Assembly (NCBI GenBank): GCA_964394835.1
Contig: CAYMZA010000012.1
Coordinates: forward strand, 1 to 15,300
Direction: 5' to 3'
DNA: 15,300 nucleotides
From: UM-FILTER-36-13 sp964394835
Lineage (GTDB): Bacteria > Patescibacteriota > Patescibacteriia > UBA1558 > GWA2-36-10
Both the position numbers and the translations under genes were made by a program. This document shows positions 14,156 to 15,300 of the stretch, piece after piece; the first letter of the stretch is position 1; every line of letters begins with the position of its first letter. The notes under the pieces were generated by a model that saw only the letters and a program-made list of their open reading frames with translations, was not told where the DNA came from and searched no databases.

Positions 14156-14167
14156 AGAGAGATTTTT
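14156..14167. repeat. 12-bp inverted repeat, left copy
   Basis: AGAGAGATTTTT here is matched by AAAAATCTCTCT at 14965-14976, on the far side of the HXXEE gene. The sequence is simple, so chance or a minor structural role is possible; no transposase is associated. Confidence 0.4.
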
Positions 14168-14244
14168 CATATTTAAGAGAAAATTTTTTTTCGTTTTTCT
14201 TCTTCTAAGATAAATTAAGGGTGAATTGGAAAAAGAAAAATACT

Positions 14245-14844
14245 TTATTTTATTTTTGGTTTTAATATTACAAATCCATATAGCATAACAATTATTTGAA
14301 ATAAAAGTCCAATTCCTAATCCAATCAATTGATCACTCAAAGAAATAATATTTAGAGAAGCAAAATAGTAAATTGTATATATTCCCACTGGAATATTTAA
14401 AAACAAACTTACAAAAAAACCAGGATTATATTTATTTTTTAAAAATAGTCCTACATGTGATAATGCATTTATTACTGAAAAATATGCAGTCCAAATACCA
14501 ATTGCAATATTGATATAGCCAGCTAATAACATAGAAACAGGAAGTGCAATGAAAATTATTGGGATATTAATCCAAAAAGATACTTTTTTATCTAGAGGAA
14601 AATCATTTTTATCAGAACCTAATGATTTAGTATTAAAAAATTTTACAAATCCTCCTGGAAATACGTATTCTTCAAATTGATGAATAAAATAGATTACCAA
14701 TTGTAACCAAAGTAAAAATAAAGGATAGTTTACATCTTTTAGATATACAAACAAAAATATACCTAAATAAATAGCTAAAAAAATTGTTGATTTATACCAA
14801 TTATCATAAAGCCAGTTCATAATTTTTTCATTTTTAGTTTTCAT
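14245..14844 (-). CDS. HXXEE-domain integral membrane protein
   Basis: This 199-residue protein has about six hydrophobic helices (near 18-36, 42-56, 88-108, 111-130, 143-163 and 170-193). The family-defining HXXEE motif is HQFEE at 55-59, followed by FPGGF. The later conserved N126...H130 (NALSH) and YNPG (139-142) complete the HXXEE pattern (PF13787-type). The His/Glu residues in membrane-facing positions suggest metal binding, but the function of the family is not established. The gene lies alone between attC-like elements B and C, flanked by direct and inverted short repeats, with no Shine-Dalgarno and no obvious partner gene, consistent with a single-gene cassette. The frame is intact; the start is the first ATG after an AT-rich leader. 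Confidence 0.88.
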   Translation of the reverse strand: MKTKNEKIMNWLYDNWYKSTIFLAIYLGIFLFVYLKDVNYPLFLLWLQLVIYFIHQFEEYVFPGGFVKFFNTKSLGSDKNDFPLDKKVSFWINIPIIFIALPVSMLLAGYINIAIGIWTAYFSVINALSHVGLFLKNKYNPGFFVSLFLNIPVGIYTIYYFASLNIISLSDQLIGLGIGLLFQIIVMLYGFVILKPKIK

Positions 14845-14889
14845 AATATTGTTGTTAATAAATTAAAAGTTTATAAATTTACTTATTTT

Positions 14890-14906
14890 GGAGCGATAAC
14901 GGAGAA
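14890..14906 (+). repeat. 17-bp direct repeat, right copy, in a degraded palindrome
   Basis: GGAGCGATAACGGAGAA matches 14109-14125 at 16 of 17 positions. It is followed by AATTCCTTTTATCTCCCTT (14906-14924), which resembles the right arm of element A (AATTTCCTTTTATCCCTT), and by a CCCTT/AAGGG hairpin. This 14845-15008 interval has no gene and may hold a worn-down copy of the same type of element. Confidence 0.5.
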
Positions 14907-14964
14907 ATTCCTTTTATCTCCCTTATTATTATAAAGGGAAAATTAAATTTTCATTCCTTATTTT

Positions 14965-14976
14965 AAAAATCTCTCT
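14965..14976. repeat. 12-bp inverted repeat, right copy
   Basis: AAAAATCTCTCT, the reverse complement of 14156-14167 on the other side of the HXXEE gene. Confidence 0.4.
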
Positions 14977-15008
14977 GCAAATCATTAAATTGTTAAAAAA
15001 ATGATTAC

Positions 15009-15146
15009 ACATAACGTTTCGGCGTCATATGAAGTCCGACGAGAGCGGAGCTGGTACAATTGGCCGGCTCCGCTCGCCGTAGCTTCAGCGAAGGCGAGAG
15101 GCCACCAGCGGAACGAACGGAGGATTTCATATACGCCGTGTTGTAC
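15009..15146. repeat. attC-like palindromic element C
   Basis: The ends are ACATAAC (15009-15015) and GTTGTAC (15140-15146). After a GTTT spacer, CGGCGTCATATGAA (15020-15033) pairs along its full length with TTCATATACGCCG (15126-15138) except for one extrahelical C at 15026; the stem continues through GTCC/GGAT. Inside are a perfect 9-bp hairpin GAGCGGAGC/GCTCCGCTC (15043-15051, 15067-15075) and CTCGCC/GGCGAG. One bulged base in an otherwise perfect arm is the feature that sets strand choice in attC sites. Length 138 bp, GC-rich in AT-rich surroundings. Confidence 0.6.
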
Positions 15147-15244
15147 GATGTTCCGGCGGGTAAGTAGCTGAAAGGTCGTTTCGGTATCGTTAGCTTATTA
15201 TTTGTACAGCCTTTTCAATTACCCTGCAAACGAGTCGGAATTTC
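15147..15244. other. Gene-less spacer between palindromic elements C and D
   Basis: About 98 bp with no ORF. Its two edges are mutually inverted: GTTGTACGATGTTCCG (15140-15155) and CGGAATTTCGTACAAC (15236-15251). This suggests either a cassette without a gene or one larger hairpin spanning the two elements. Confidence 0.35.
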
Positions 15245-15300
15245 GTACAACGTTCGCGTATATCTGATGTTTTGCGGAGCAAAATATGGGTGAGCATTTG
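15245..15300. repeat. attC-like palindromic element D, cut by the window end
   Basis: It starts with GTACAAC followed by GTTCGCGTATATCTGATG. It then shares with element B the core GATGTTTT(T)GCG, GAGCAAAA(A)TATGGG and a GAGC, in the same orientation. The right half lies outside the window. Confidence 0.5.

Noticed and set aside
13933..14176. Open frames on both strands across 13933-14176 (65 and 63 codons)
   Set aside because: Both are translations of palindromic element B; they have no recognisable domain and the element's ends and arms explain the sequence better.
14156..14976. Insertion sequence with terminal inverted repeats around the HXXEE gene
   Set aside because: The 12-bp inverted repeats are simple AT/AG sequence, there is no transposase, and no target duplication is evident immediately outside them.
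1..15300. tRNA, rRNA or CRISPR array
   Set aside because: No cloverleaf with a TTC-containing T arm, no rRNA-like sequence and no regularly spaced short direct repeats were seen; the only tandem repeat is the 51-bp one inside nusA.

Overview
The window is AT-rich (roughly 70% A+T by eye). All but one of its protein genes lie on the minus strand. Gene content and style suggest Patescibacteria (Candidate Phyla Radiation), probably Parcubacteria-like: compact genes, few Shine-Dalgarno sequences, lysine/isoleucine-rich proteins, a K+-independent H+-pyrophosphatase, and a PEP-synthase-like protein without a TIM barrel. The lineage is an inference from protein style; there is no marker gene here that settles it.

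Layout, left to right. (1) 1-3500, accessory and eroded: a partial inositol-monophosphatase-family gene, a frameshifted nucleoside-2-deoxyribosyltransferase-like gene, the remnant of an ATP-grasp ligase, a small secreted/membrane protein, an unknown ORF running out of frame into a YdeI/OmdA-type C-terminal domain, and the only plus-strand gene (strong Shine-Dalgarno, own promoter and terminator, also frameshifted). (2) 3557-9465, intact core: nusA-hppA-tig read leftwards as one probable operon, and upstream of it a two-gene unit of a Q/P-rich methyltransferase and a three-helix membrane protein. (3) 9466-9884: mostly non-coding, with a possible plus-strand small transcript. (4) 9885-13136: a PEP/pyruvate-binding (PEP-synthase-like) gene followed by a histidine phosphatase, co-oriented and 7 nt apart, each broken by an in-frame TAA, the former also by a frameshift. 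(5) 13200-15300: a HAD hydrolase and an HXXEE membrane protein separated by GC-richer, imperfectly palindromic elements of 82-138 bp whose ends read ...AAC and GTT..., very like integron attC recombination sites. No integrase is visible in the window.

How it fits together. NusA (transcription), H+-PPase (membrane energisation from pyrophosphate) and trigger factor (nascent-chain folding) are undamaged over about 4.6 kb. At least seven lesions fall in the two accessory blocks, and every frameshift has the same -1 sense. The right end looks like a cassette array. Several gene starts in this genome are preceded by the same 14-nt element, TTTTTTGATATAWT, three times directly after a hairpin, which looks like a combined terminator and promoter -10 module.
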